Shown here piece by piece: positions 17,172 to 27,210 of a stretch of 64,000 nucleotides of DNA. How positions within the stretch are numbered: position 1 is the first letter of the stretch; every line of letters begins with the position of its first letter. Origin of the DNA: Streptomyces violaceorubidus (GTDB lineage: Bacteria > Actinomycetota > Actinomycetes > Streptomycetales > Streptomycetaceae); assembly GCF_000717995.1 (NCBI RefSeq), contig NZ_JODM01000001.1:620001-684000 (forward strand), written 5' to 3'. The notes under the pieces were generated by a model. The model searched no databases. It worked only from the letters and a program-made list of their open reading frames with translations, and was not told where the DNA came from. The position numbers were made by a program, and so were the translations under genes.

Positions 17172-19610
17172 TTGGCCCTCAAGAAGACAGACCTGTACAG
17201 CTCGCTCTGGAAGAGCTGCGACGAGCTGCGCGGCGGGATGGACGCCGGCCAGTACAAGGACTACATCCTCACGCTGCTCTTCGTGAAGTACGTCTCCGAC
17301 AAGGCCAAGGCCGACCCCGACAGTCTCATCGACGTCCCGCCCGGTGGTTCCTTCGACGACATGGTCGCCGCCAAGGGCGACAAGGAGATCGGCGACCGCT
17401 TTAACAAGATCATCAGTCGGCTGGCCGAAGCGAACGACCTGCGTAACGTCATCGACCTCGCTGACTTCAACGATGAGGAGAAGCTCGGAAAGGGCAAGGA
17501 GATCCAGGACCGACTGTCCAAGCTGGTCACGATCTTCAGCGACCTTGACTTCCGAGGCTCCCGGGCCGAAGGCGACGATCTCCTCGGCGATGCCTACGAG
17601 TACCTCATGCGCCACTTCGCCACGGAGTCCGGCAAGAGTAAGGGCCAGTTCTATACCCCCGCCGAAGTATCCCGTGTGCTGGCCAAGGTGGTCGGCATCA
17701 CCAAGGACACCCGCCAGGACCAGACGGTCTACGACCCGACCTGTGGCTCCGGCTCACTCCTCCTGAAGGTCGCAGACGAGACCTCACGCGGCATCTCGAT
17801 CTACGGCCAGGAGAAGGACAACGCCACCTGGGCATTGTCCAAGATGAACATGATCCTGCATGGGTACGCGGCGGAACACGTGATCCTCAAGGGCGACACC
17901 ATCACCAGCCCTCAGTTCACCAGCGGGAACGTGCTCCAGACCTTCGACTTCGCGGTGGCCAACCCGCCGTTTTCGCTCAAGTCCTGGAGCAACGGCCTAG
18001 AGCTGGAGTACGGCCGTTTTGAGTACGGTCGGCCACCGGAGAAGAACGGCGACTACGCCTTCCTCCTGCACATCCTCAAGTCGCTCAAGAGCACGGGCAA
18101 GGCGGCGGTCATCCTCCCGCACGGAGTGCTCTTCCGCGGTAACGCCGAAGCCGACATCCGTCAGCGCCTGCTGAAGCAGGGGTTCATCAAGGGCATCATC
18201 GGCCTCCCCGCGAACCTCTTCTACGGGACCGGCATCCCCGCCTGCATCATCGTGCTCGACAAGGAGAACGCCGCCGGCCGCACCGGCGTCTTCATGATCG
18301 ACGCGTCCAAGGGCTTCATCAAGGACGGCAACAAGAACCGCCTGCGCAGCCAGGACATCCACAAGATCGTCGACGTCTTCACGAAGCAGACCACGATCGA
18401 CGGCTACTCGCGCATGGTCCTGCTGTCGGAGATCGCTGACCCGAAGAACGACTACAACCTCAACATCCCCCGCTACATCGACTCCTCCGAACCCGAGGAC
18501 ATCCAGGACCTTCACGCACATCTGCACGGCGGCATCCCGGATCGCGATCTCGACGCGCTCAACGGCTACTGGGATGCCTTCCCGCAGCTGCGAGATCAGC
18601 TGTTCCAGCCGAACCGGCCTGGCTATAGCGACCTCACCATCGATGCCAGCAAGGTTCAGCAGGCGGCTCTTGATTCCCCCGAGTTCCAGAAATTCACCCA
18701 AGAGGCTCGGGAGATCATTACTGAGTGGTTCGCCACCCATCGCAAGAAACTCGAAGAGATCGACGAAACGACTCGGCCGAATGGCCTCATCGCCGCCCTC
18801 GGTGACGACCTGCTGGCCCGTTTCAAGTCAGTACCTCTGCTGGACGAGTACGACGTCTACGAACAGCTCATGACGTACTGGCACGACGTCATGCACGATG
18901 ACGTCTTCATGGTCATGAACGACGGCTGGCTCGCATCCGCTAAGCCGCGCAAGATCGTGGTGGACAAGGATCGAAAACTCTCCGAGATCCCGGACCTAGT
19001 GGCGGGTACGGGGCGTAGCGCTGAGAAGTACAAGATGGACCTCCTCCCGCCGAATCTGATCGTTGAGCGTTACTTCGCCAGGGAACGCGCTGAGGTCGAT
19101 GAGCTCATGTCGGAATGGGAGGAGGCGAGCCGCCTGGTCGAGGAGTACGTCGAGGAGCATGCCGTTGAGGGCGGGCTCCTGGCGGAAGCGATGGACGACG
19201 AAAAGATCAATAAGGCTCTTGCTTCGGCCCGCCTGAAAAAGGCGCGGCACGAGGGTACGGATGCCGAGGAGGTGGCAGCCCTGTCGCATCTGATCGATCT
19301 GTACAACGCGGAGGCGGTAGCGAAGAAGGCGGCCAAAGAGGCCCAGGCCGCCATCGATCTCGCGACCCTCAAGAAGTACGGAGACCTCACTGAGCCTGAC
19401 ATTAAGCAGCTAGTCCTTGATGACAAATGGCATTCGACGATCAGGGGTCGCGTTGCTTGCGTCGCCAATTCGCTAACCTTTGCATTGGTTAGCCGGATCG
19501 AACAACTTGGCGAGCGCTACTCTGACACGGTTGAAGCCCTCAACGGCCAACTAGAGAAACTCGAAAACAAAGTGGCATGTCACCTTGCCGACATGGGGGT
19601 AGTGAAATGA
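17172..19610 (+). CDS. hsdM: Type I restriction-modification methyltransferase subunit
   Basis: This 812-residue N6-adenine methyltransferase subunit combines with HsdS to methylate and with HsdS and HsdR to restrict. The N-terminal helical domain is YSSLWKSCDELRGGMDAGQY through YILTLLFVKYVSD. The SAM-binding motif I is DPTCGSGSLLLK near residue 188, the catalytic motif IV is NPPF near 263, and GQFYTPAEVSRVLAK is the segment just before motif I. The C-terminal 300 residues are an extension with coiled-coil character found in larger HsdM proteins. The start is a TTG at 17172, preceded by GGAAGAAG; upstream in-frame sequence is not family-like. The stop overlaps hsdS (ATGA). Confidence 0.92.
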   Translation: MALKKTDLYSSLWKSCDELRGGMDAGQYKDYILTLLFVKYVSDKAKADPDSLIDVPPGGSFDDMVAAKGDKEIGDRFNKIISRLAEANDLRNVIDLADFNDEEKLGKGKEIQDRLSKLVTIFSDLDFRGSRAEGDDLLGDAYEYLMRHFATESGKSKGQFYTPAEVSRVLAKVVGITKDTRQDQTVYDPTCGSGSLLLKVADETSRGISIYGQEKDNATWALSKMNMILHGYAAEHVILKGDTITSPQFTSGNVLQTFDFAVANPPFSLKSWSNGLELEYGRFEYGRPPEKNGDYAFLLHILKSLKSTGKAAVILPHGVLFRGNAEADIRQRLLKQGFIKGIIGLPANLFYGTGIPACIIVLDKENAAGRTGVFMIDASKGFIKDGNKNRLRSQDIHKIVDVFTKQTTIDGYSRMVLLSEIADPKNDYNLNIPRYIDSSEPEDIQDLHAHLHGGIPDRDLDALNGYWDAFPQLRDQLFQPNRPGYSDLTIDASKVQQAALDSPEFQKFTQEAREIITEWFATHRKKLEEIDETTRPNGLIAALGDDLLARFKSVPLLDEYDVYEQLMTYWHDVMHDDVFMVMNDGWLASAKPRKIVVDKDRKLSEIPDLVAGTGRSAEKYKMDLLPPNLIVERYFARERAEVDELMSEWEEASRLVEEYVEEHAVEGGLLAEAMDDEKINKALASARLKKARHEGTDAEEVAALSHLIDLYNAEAVAKKAAKEAQAAIDLATLKKYGDLTEPDIKQLVLDDKWHSTIRGRVACVANSLTFALVSRIEQLGERYSDTVEALNGQLEKLENKVACHLADMGVVK

Positions 19611-20797
19611 GCGCGGCGCGAGCCGATCAGTGGCTCAGTCTTGCGATCTCGGACATCGCGGTCTTCGGGTCTGGAGATTTGATCAGTGTTGCGAGACTGT
19701 CTGCCCGCTCAGGATCACATCCCGTACCTGTCTATGGTGGCAACGGAATTGCGGGTTATACCTCGTTGGCGATGGTTGATCAGCCAACGGTAATCCTTGG
19801 TCGGGTGGGTCAGAAATGCGGCGTTGTGTATCGAAATGATGGGCCGGCGTGGATCACCGATAACGCACTGTATGCGCGCCGGTTCAAGCGCCTGTTGGAT
19901 GTTCGATTCCTCGCCTTTGCCTTGGAAGCGGCGCGACTGAACGATGTCAAGAACAAGAACGACCTCCCGCTGATCACTCAGTCGATCCTCAATGATGTGA
20001 AGATTGCGTGGCCCGATTCCCTCGAGGAGCAGCGTCGGATTGCTGGAGCGGTGAGGGATATCGACAACCTAATCGCTTCGTTGGAACTGATGATCAACAA
20101 GAAGTGTGAGATCAAGCAGGGCTTGATGCAACAGCTGCTGACGGGCAGGACGCGCCTCCCGGGCTTCACCGATCCCTGGCGCAGAGTTGAGGTTCGAGAG
20201 CTTCTCGAGTTTAGGAATGGCCTGAATAAGGAGAGCTCGTTCTTCGGGTCGGGTACGCCGATTGTCAACTTCATGGATGTGATGAATGGTCCGGTTATCT
20301 CCGCTGGCGACGTGACTGGGCGAGTGACCTTGACTCGCGATGAAATTAAGCGGTTCTCCGCCAGGAAGGGTGACCTATTTTTTACCCGCACCTCAGAAAC
20401 GGTCGACGAAGTTGGGACCGCCGCAGCGCTTGTCGAGCACGTCTCTGATGCGGTTTTCAGTGGATTCGTTCTTCGAGGGCGCCCACGCGTGCGGGACCTC
20501 GATGCTCAATTCCTCGCATATCTCTTCCAGGTTGATGCGATTCGGCGGCAAGTTGAATCAACGGCAAGCTATACGACTAGAGCGCTGACGAATGGTCGAG
20601 CGCTGGGGCGAGTAGTGGTGGACATTCCGATTTTGAAAGAACAGCGTGCGATTTCCCGGGTATTGACTGAGGTCGATGCGGAGATCGAAGCACTGCACGC
20701 TCGTGTTACGAAATCGAAAGCTGTGAAGCGGGGCATGACACAGGAGCTCCTTACTGGACGTAAGCGCCTGCCCGTGAAGGGGGAGACAGAGGCGTGA
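19607..20797 (+). CDS. hsdS: Type I restriction-modification specificity subunit
   Basis: This 396-residue protein has the two target-recognition domains and conserved helices of HsdS. Each half ends with a repeat: EEQRRIAGAVRDIDNLIASL followed by KQGLMQQLLTGRTRLPGF near residues 140-185, and KEQRAISRVLTEVDAEIEAL followed by KRGMTQELLTGRKRLP at the end. The first target domain covers about residues 1-140, the second about 190-330. Codon use is clearly less GC-biased than in the neighbours, common for recognition domains exchanged by recombination. Its start overlaps the hsdM stop and its stop overlaps the hsdR start. Confidence 0.93.
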   Translation: MSAARADQWLSLAISDIAVFGSGDLISVARLSARSGSHPVPVYGGNGIAGYTSLAMVDQPTVILGRVGQKCGVVYRNDGPAWITDNALYARRFKRLLDVRFLAFALEAARLNDVKNKNDLPLITQSILNDVKIAWPDSLEEQRRIAGAVRDIDNLIASLELMINKKCEIKQGLMQQLLTGRTRLPGFTDPWRRVEVRELLEFRNGLNKESSFFGSGTPIVNFMDVMNGPVISAGDVTGRVTLTRDEIKRFSARKGDLFFTRTSETVDEVGTAAALVEHVSDAVFSGFVLRGRPRVRDLDAQFLAYLFQVDAIRRQVESTASYTTRALTNGRALGRVVVDIPILKEQRAISRVLTEVDAEIEALHARVTKSKAVKRGMTQELLTGRKRLPVKGETEA

Positions 20798-23700
20798 GCG
20801 ATGTCGGGCAGGTGGAGCGCGAGGCGCAGAAGCGGGTTGTCCAGCTTTTTAAGGAGCAATTGGGGTACCGCTACCTCGGCAGCTGGGAGTATCGCGCGGG
20901 TAACTCGAGCATCGAGGTCGAGCTGCTGGAATTAAACCTGCGCGGCCGAGGCTATGACGACACTCTCGTCAGTAAGGCGATCGACCAGCTCAAGAAGGCC
21001 GCCGCGCTCGGCGGCGGTCGTGACCTGTACGAGGCGAACCGCGCCGTCTATGAGTTGCTGCGCTACGGGGTCAAGGTCAAGTCGGGAGCCGGCGAGCGGT
21101 ACGAGACCGTCTGGCTCATCGACTGGAGTGACCCGCAGGCCAACGACTTCGTCGTTGTCGAGGAGGTGACGATCGTCGGGCGCCAAACAAAGCGGCCGGA
21201 CATCGTGCTCTACGTCAACGGCCTCGCCCTGGTGACTCTGGAACTCAAACGCTCGCGGGTGGCTGTGAGCGAGGGCATCCGGCAGACCATCGGAAATCAG
21301 CGGCCCGATTTCATCCGGTCGTTCTTCTCCACGGTTCAACTCGTGCTTGCCGGAAATGACGTCGAAGGGCTGCGCTACGGAGTCATCGACACGCCTGAGA
21401 AGTACTGGCTGGAGTGGAAGGAGGAGGAAGAGGAGGAGGAGGAGGCTGCCGCCGAGGGTCCGCTGGATCGATCCCTGCTCCAACTCTGCGGGAAGGAGCG
21501 GATCTTGGAGTTGATCCATGACTTCACCGTGTTCGACTCCGGCGTCCGCAAGGCATGCCGTCACAACCAGTACTTTGGCGTGAAGAAGGCGCAGGAACGT
21601 ATCAGTCGTCGCGAGGGCGGCATCATCTGGCACACCCAGGGGTCGGGCAAGTCGCTCACGATGGTGTGGCTGGCGAAGTGGATCCGTGAGAACCAGAAAG
21701 ACCCACGCGTCCTCCTCATCACCGACCGCGAAGAGTTGGATGAGCAGATCGAGAAGGTCTTCAACGGCGTCAACGAGAAGATCTACCGCACCAAGACCGG
21801 TGCGGATCTCCTAGACACCCTGAACAAGTCCACCGAGTGGCTCATCTGCTCCCTTGTGCACAAGTTCCGCGGTTCTGCAGGCAACGGGGACGACGAGAAG
21901 GCCCAGGTCAAGTTCATCGAGGAACTCAAGGCTAACGTCCCGAAGGACTTCAAGGCTAAGGGCAACTTGTTCGTTTTTATCGACGAGGCCCACCGCACCC
22001 AGTCAGGCAAGATGCATGCCGCGATGAAGAGCCTGCTGCCCGGTGCGATGTTCATTGGCTTTACGGGAACGCCCTTGCTTAAGGTCGACAAGGCCACGAG
22101 CATGGAGACCTTCGGTACTTTCATCCACGAGTACAGGTTCGACGAGGCCATCAAGGACGGCGTCGTACTTGATCTCAGCTATGAGGCACGCGCGATCGAC
22201 CAGCGACTTACCTCCGCCGCGCACGTCGACAAGTGGTTCGCGGCCAAGACCAAGGGCATGACGGACCTGTCCAAGGCGGAGCTGAAGAAGCGCTGGGGGA
22301 CGATGCAGAAGGTCGTCTCCTCTGAGCCTCGGGCAATGCAGATCGTCCAGGACATCCTGATGGACATGGAGACCAAGGATCGTCTGAAGGACGGCCGCGG
22401 AAACGCCATGCTGGTCGGTGACAGCGTCTACCAGGCATGCAAGTTCTACGAGCTGTTCTCCAAGGCGGGATTCGACGGCAAGTGCGCCATTGTCACCAGC
22501 TACAAGCCGAGTCCTGGAGACATCTCTAAGGAAGACTCTGGTGCCGGCCACACGGAAAACCTCCGGAAGTACGAAATCTACCGGAAGATGTTGGCCGCCC
22601 ACTTCAACGAACCTGAAGACGTGGCGATGACGAAGGTCAAGGAGTTCGAGAAGGAGGTCAAGCGGCAGTTCGTAGAGGAGCCCGGCCGCATGCGCCTCCT
22701 CATCGTCGTCGACAAACTTCTGACCGGCTTCGACGCGCCGAGCGCCACGTACCTCTACATCGACAAGAAGATGCGGGACCACGGGTTGTTCCAGGCCATC
22801 TGCCGCGTCAACCGACTCGACGGTGACGACAAGCAGTACGGCTACATCGTCGACTACCGAGACCTGTTCAACTCCCTCCAGGGTGCCATCACCGACTACA
22901 CTTCCGGGATGTTCGACGGTTACGAGCGGCAGGACGTCGAGGGCCTGCTGAGCAACCGTATCGACAAGGGGCGAAAGGACCTCGACGAGGCCCTGGAACA
23001 AATCCGCGCGCTGTGCGAGCCGGTCGCGCCACCCCGGAACACGCTCCAGTACCAGCAGTACTTCTGCGCCGCTGAGCAGGGCAACGCCGCACAGCTCAAG
23101 GCCAATGAACCCAAGCGCGTCAAGCTGTACAAGGCCGTCGCAGCGGTGACGCGAGCCTTCGCCAACCTGGCGAACGACATGGAGGACGCCAAGTACTCGG
23201 CGGAGGAGATCGAGGACATCCGCAAGGAGGTCCGCCACTACGTCGATGTCCGGGCCGAAGTGAAGCTCGGCGCAGGCGAGGACGTTGACTTCAAGCAGTA
23301 CGAGGCAGGCATGCGCTTTCTCCTGGACACCTACATCCAGGCAGACGCGTCCAGGACCGTGTCCGACTTCGAGGACACCGGACTCATCCAGTTCATCGTC
23401 GAGCTGGGCGCCGGCGCCGTCGACAAACTACCGACCGGCATCAAGAGCAACCCCGATGCCGTTGCCGCGACTATCACCAACAACATGCGCAAGGTGATCG
23501 TCGAGGAGCATGCGACAAACCCAAAGTACTTCGACGAGATGTCTCAGCTGCTCGATGCCATAATCGAGGAGCGCCGCAACGGAGCCATCGAGTACGAGGA
23601 GTACCTCGCCAAGCTATTGGAGGCGGCGGCGGAACTCGGCGGGAAGAACGCGGGCGATGCCGCACGGTACCCGAAGTGGGCGGACAACGGTGCACGCAGA

Positions 23701-23904
23701 GCGCTATGTGACTTCTTCCCCGACGATGAGCAGCTTGCTGTTCAGGTCGACCTCGCCGTGCTGCACAACAAGCCGCACGACTGGGCAGGGAGCCCGCTCA
23801 AGGAACGAAAGCTGCGCATCGCGGTCAAGCGTGCGCTGCCTGACGGCTTCGATCGGCTCGACGAGCTCTTCGAATTGGTGAAAGCAAGGCATGAGTACCA
23901 CTAG
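20794..23904 (+). CDS. hsdR: Type I restriction endonuclease subunit R
   Basis: This 1036-residue subunit translocates DNA and cuts far from the recognition site. The N-terminal nuclease domain shows DIVLYVNGLALVTLELKRS, a PD-(D/E)XK motif with the Glu and Lys of ELK near residue 150. An unusual run of Glu (EEEEEEEE) follows near 211-219. The SF2 motor has Walker A TQGSGKS near 281, DEAH in FIDEAHRTQ near 395, FTGTPL and the C-terminal motor half with ICRVNRLDGDDKQYGYIVDY. A helical C-terminal part mediates complex assembly. GTG overlaps the hsdS stop. All motifs are intact, so it is likely active. Confidence 0.95.
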   Translation: MSDVGQVEREAQKRVVQLFKEQLGYRYLGSWEYRAGNSSIEVELLELNLRGRGYDDTLVSKAIDQLKKAAALGGGRDLYEANRAVYELLRYGVKVKSGAGERYETVWLIDWSDPQANDFVVVEEVTIVGRQTKRPDIVLYVNGLALVTLELKRSRVAVSEGIRQTIGNQRPDFIRSFFSTVQLVLAGNDVEGLRYGVIDTPEKYWLEWKEEEEEEEEAAAEGPLDRSLLQLCGKERILELIHDFTVFDSGVRKACRHNQYFGVKKAQERISRREGGIIWHTQGSGKSLTMVWLAKWIRENQKDPRVLLITDREELDEQIEKVFNGVNEKIYRTKTGADLLDTLNKSTEWLICSLVHKFRGSAGNGDDEKAQVKFIEELKANVPKDFKAKGNLFVFIDEAHRTQSGKMHAAMKSLLPGAMFIGFTGTPLLKVDKATSMETFGTFIHEYRFDEAIKDGVVLDLSYEARAIDQRLTSAAHVDKWFAAKTKGMTDLSKAELKKRWGTMQKVVSSEPRAMQIVQDILMDMETKDRLKDGRGNAMLVGDSVYQACKFYELFSKAGFDGKCAIVTSYKPSPGDISKEDSGAGHTENLRKYEIYRKMLAAHFNEPEDVAMTKVKEFEKEVKRQFVEEPGRMRLLIVVDKLLTGFDAPSATYLYIDKKMRDHGLFQAICRVNRLDGDDKQYGYIVDYRDLFNSLQGAITDYTSGMFDGYERQDVEGLLSNRIDKGRKDLDEALEQIRALCEPVAPPRNTLQYQQYFCAAEQGNAAQLKANEPKRVKLYKAVAAVTRAFANLANDMEDAKYSAEEIEDIRKEVRHYVDVRAEVKLGAGEDVDFKQYEAGMRFLLDTYIQADASRTVSDFEDTGLIQFIVELGAGAVDKLPTGIKSNPDAVAATITNNMRKVIVEEHATNPKYFDEMSQLLDAIIEERRNGAIEYEEYLAKLLEAAAELGGKNAGDAARYPKWADNGARRALCDFFPDDEQLAVQVDLAVLHNKPHDWAGSPLKERKLRIAVKRALPDGFDRLDELFELVKARHEYH

Positions 23905-24613
23905 CACCCGGATTACCGTCCTCGGCATCGATGTCCAGGTGGACTTCAAGGACATCAAGAACCTGCACATCGGTGTCTATCCGCCGGGGGGACGTGTCCG
24001 GGTGGCGGCACCCCAGCGGATGGATGATGACCAGGTCAGGCTGGCCGTCATTCAGCGACTGCCATGGATCAGGAGGCAACAGGACGAGCTGAGATCGGCT
24101 CGACGGCAGTCCGTACGGGAGATGGTCGGCGGAGAGTCCCACTACATCTGGGGCGTGAGGCGACGCCTGAAGGTCGTCGAACGCCCCGGACGCCCGCATG
24201 TGGAGATCGACGGAGACCGACTCGTCCTGTACGCGCTTCCTGACACCGACGAGCAGCGCCGCCGAGACCTGCTCGACCAGTGGTGCCGAGAGCAGCTCCG
24301 ACGCGCCGTCCCCCCGCTCATCGAGCAGTGGGAGGCGAAGCTGGGCGTCTCAGTGCCCTGGTGGGGCATCCGCCGGATGAAGACCAAATGGGGCTCGTGC
24401 AACCAGGAGACCGGCCGCCTGTGGTTCAACTCTGAGCTGGCCAAGAAACACCCGAACTCCCTTGAGTACGTCATCGTCCACGAGATGACCCACTTCCTCG
24501 AACGCGGGCACGGCCCGCGCTTTGCCCGGCTGATGGACAGCTTCCTGCCGGACTGGCGCAGTCGCCGCAACGATTTGGACGCGGCACCGCTCGCTGACGA
24601 GCTATGGACGTGA
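23891..24613 (+). CDS. YgjP-like M48/SprT-type metallopeptidase
   Basis: This 240-residue protein belongs to the YgjP (DUF45) group. The zinc motif is VHEMTHFLERGHGPRF near residue 196, with HExxH present and the third histidine eight or nine residues on. The upstream MKTKWGSCNQETGRLWFN is a family signature. The start lies inside hsdR and overlaps it by 14 bases, so it is the fourth gene of the operon. YgjP-like genes are often found beside type I hsd genes; their role there is not established, and it may concern HsdR turnover. Inference only. Confidence 0.88.
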   Translation: MSTTSTRITVLGIDVQVDFKDIKNLHIGVYPPGGRVRVAAPQRMDDDQVRLAVIQRLPWIRRQQDELRSARRQSVREMVGGESHYIWGVRRRLKVVERPGRPHVEIDGDRLVLYALPDTDEQRRRDLLDQWCREQLRRAVPPLIEQWEAKLGVSVPWWGIRRMKTKWGSCNQETGRLWFNSELAKKHPNSLEYVIVHEMTHFLERGHGPRFARLMDSFLPDWRSRRNDLDAAPLADELWT

Positions 24614-24760
24614 CATGCCGCGCTGGCGGCCGAGCCGATCGTGGACGCACGTCCGGCGCCCGAGAACAGCGAGTGACGTTCATCAGGTATCCGAGTCAAT
24701 GACAATGACGTGGGAAGCATTCCGCCTCCCTCGCCGTAGGCCCTAAGAGATGACGCTGAC

Positions 24761-26773
24761 GTGAAAGGTGCGGACCTCGTGGCGAAGCTTCGGTTGACCG
24801 TAGGGCGGGGGCACGTCGAGGAACTGGCCCGCCTGCGCCATCCTGTCGGAGCCATCGAGGAGCTGATCTGGAACTCACTCGACGCGGACGCCGAAAACGT
24901 CACCGTCGTGCTTGAGCGCAACGACTTCGACGGAGTCGATCGAGTAGCCGTGATCGACGACGGCACTGGTATTGCGGCGGAGAAGTGCAGCGACTATTTC
25001 GAGCAGATCGGTACATCCTGGAAGAGGCGCACGCAGGTCAGCGAGGTTAAAAAGCGCGTGCTACACGGGAAGAACGGGCGGGGCCGAGTCCGGGCCTTCG
25101 CGCTCGGCAGCGAGGTGCGCTGGACCAGCGTGAGCAGGATGCAGGGGATCTGCCGTCGTGTGGTCATCGAGTCCGACCGCGGCTCCATGGACGAGTTTGA
25201 CGTCAGCGAGCCCGAGCCGACGACCGACGCGACGGGGACGGTCTTCGAGGCGTTCGGCGGGGAGGACCTCCAGAAGCTGACCGAGGACGCCGCCCGTACC
25301 GCGCTCACCGCCGCCTTCGCGCTCCATCTGGAGGCCTACCCGGACATCTGCATCACCTACGACGGGACACGCCTTGACCCGGCGTCGGAGCAGGTGCACG
25401 TCGATACGTACGAGGTGGCGGCCCCGCCGGGCAGCTCTCACCCGTCGGCCCAGCTGAAGATCATCGAATGGTCGCGTCCGTATTCCCGGGCTCTGATCCT
25501 GTGTGACGGCCGAGGTATGTCCTTGGCGCAGCTGAAGCCGGAGATCCAGGCTCCCGGCTTCCACTTCACCGCGTACCTCTCCTGGTCGGGGTTCGAGGAC
25601 GATTCGGTCGGCGACCTCGCCTTCGCCGACTGGGCACCGGAGGGGCCCGCTGCCGAGGTGTTGGCCGAAGCCCGGGAGCGTATGCGTGAGCACTTCCGTT
25701 CCCGCGCCGACGAACGTCGTCGTGAGCTTGTCGACCAGTGGCGTGCGGAAGGTTTCTACCCGTACACGGGCGAGCCCGCCAACGACCAGGAGCGTGCGGA
25801 GCGCGAGACCTTCGACGCCGTGGCGACCGCGGTCGTCCGGCACCTGCCGGCGAGCAAGAGAGCCCAGAAGGTGTCCTTCGCGCTTCTGCGCTCTGTCCTG
25901 ACTCACGAGCCGGGTGAAGTGCTGCGCATCGCCGAGGAACTCTTCGCGCTCTCCAAGCAGGAGCAGACGGAACTCAGCCGTCTCCTTGACCGTACGCCGC
26001 TGTCTGCCCTGATCAAGGCATCGACAGCGACGACCGGACGTCTCGACTTCCTGTCAGCTCTGGAGCACCTCGTCTTCGAGCCCGTGGCCAAAGGGCGGGT
26101 CAAGGAGCGCACCGAGCTGCACCGGATTCTGGAGAACGAGTGCTGGATCTTTGGCGAGGAGTACGGACTGCACGTCAGCGACCGCAGTCTGAACGAGGTG
26201 CTGAGACAGCACTGTCGACTTCTCGACCGGGACGCGCCGGCACCCGCCCCTGTCCTGAGGGAGGACGGGAGCCGGGGGATCGTCGATCTGATGCTGTCCC
26301 GTGCTGCCCGGCAGCGGAAGGGGGAACGTCACCATCTCGTGGTGGAGCTCAAGAGGTCGAGTGTCATCTTGGGTATGACCGAGTTCTCACAGATCAACAG
26401 CTACGCGCAGGCGGTCATGAACGACGACAGGTTCCGGGACCCCAAGGTGACCTGGGACTTCTGGCTCGTCGGCAATGCCATGGAAGACGGCCTACGCCAG
26501 CTCGCCCACCAGCCGGACCGGATGCCCGGATGCGCCGTCACGCAGCCCACGTACCGAATCTGGGTGCGCACCTGGGGCGAGATCATCGAGGATGCTCAGG
26601 AGCGACTTCGCTTCTACAGCGAGCAGCTTGAGTACCAGTCGTCGACTGAGCACGCCATGGACTATCTGATCAGGGAACACGCCGATGCGGTCGTGGACCT
26701 GGTCAGTGACGGTACGGTGCCGGCGGCGAGGACTGGGGACAGCGGATCGATTGGAGCTGCCATCGCCCCGTGA
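24761..26773 (+). CDS. GHKL-type ATPase fused to PD-(D/E)XK, Shedu-like nuclease domain
   Basis: This 670-residue protein is unlike a standard family member. The N-terminus is a GHKL ATPase: N box AIEELIWNSLDADA near residues 31-44, G1 box IDDGTGI near 65-71, and G2 box HGKNGRGRVRA near 102-112, similar to Hsp90/MutL/MORC proteins. A middle helical region of about 250 residues follows. The C-terminal 200 residues resemble the DUF4263/Shedu nuclease domain: ENECWIFGEEYGLHVSDR near 461, GIVDLMLSR with an Asp near 508, and LVVELKRS with Glu and Lys near 528-530. Start GTG 24761 or 24779. It sits 147 bases after the hsd operon. I infer an ATP-gated nuclease with a defence role. Confidence 0.75.
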   Translation: MKGADLVAKLRLTVGRGHVEELARLRHPVGAIEELIWNSLDADAENVTVVLERNDFDGVDRVAVIDDGTGIAAEKCSDYFEQIGTSWKRRTQVSEVKKRVLHGKNGRGRVRAFALGSEVRWTSVSRMQGICRRVVIESDRGSMDEFDVSEPEPTTDATGTVFEAFGGEDLQKLTEDAARTALTAAFALHLEAYPDICITYDGTRLDPASEQVHVDTYEVAAPPGSSHPSAQLKIIEWSRPYSRALILCDGRGMSLAQLKPEIQAPGFHFTAYLSWSGFEDDSVGDLAFADWAPEGPAAEVLAEARERMREHFRSRADERRRELVDQWRAEGFYPYTGEPANDQERAERETFDAVATAVVRHLPASKRAQKVSFALLRSVLTHEPGEVLRIAEELFALSKQEQTELSRLLDRTPLSALIKASTATTGRLDFLSALEHLVFEPVAKGRVKERTELHRILENECWIFGEEYGLHVSDRSLNEVLRQHCRLLDRDAPAPAPVLREDGSRGIVDLMLSRAARQRKGERHHLVVELKRSSVILGMTEFSQINSYAQAVMNDDRFRDPKVTWDFWLVGNAMEDGLRQLAHQPDRMPGCAVTQPTYRIWVRTWGEIIEDAQERLRFYSEQLEYQSSTEHAMDYLIREHADAVVDLVSDGTVPAARTGDSGSIGAAIAP

Positions 26774-27210
26774 GGCCCGGACTGGGCCGACGGTCGTATG
26801 CGGCGGCGACGGGGAAGGTCAACGGCGTCAGGGCAGGATGTGAGCCTGGACAGCTCCTGACGAGAGGGGCGCCCCGCGGCCCCGAGGAAGGCAGCGGCGA
26901 AGAGGTTGGTACGTAAGGGGAAGTCAGGCCGGGCAAGCCGTCTTCCTGAAGAGCGGCCTTGGCCGCATCCTGGCTGACCTTCTTCGCCGCTGCACAGGCT
27001 TCCGGCTTCGCCGCTGTTCGTCAGCGCGTAAGCCGTCTTGCCCCTGTAGATGGCCCCCTTTTGAGGGGGGGGCATCACTTTCAGGATCCCGTCTTTCCAG
27101 TTCTCCAGGGGACTGTGTTCTGGTCGGCCGCAGGCCGCCAGCGTCCAGAGCGCTGGCGTACTTAGGTAAGTAGGGGGAGGAGCGAGGCTTGCCGAGCGGA
27201 GCGAGGTAGC
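26774..27210. other. Non-coding gap with possible coding remnant
   Basis: There is no gene I would call here. On the minus strand a short stretch near 26900-27010 reads as a plausible protein fragment (EACAAAKKVSQDAAKAALQE) that runs into a stop upstream and has no start, so it may be the remnant of a lost gene. Homopolymer runs near 27058-27070 (CCCTTTTGAGGGGGGGG) could have caused frameshifting. Confidence 0.4.
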
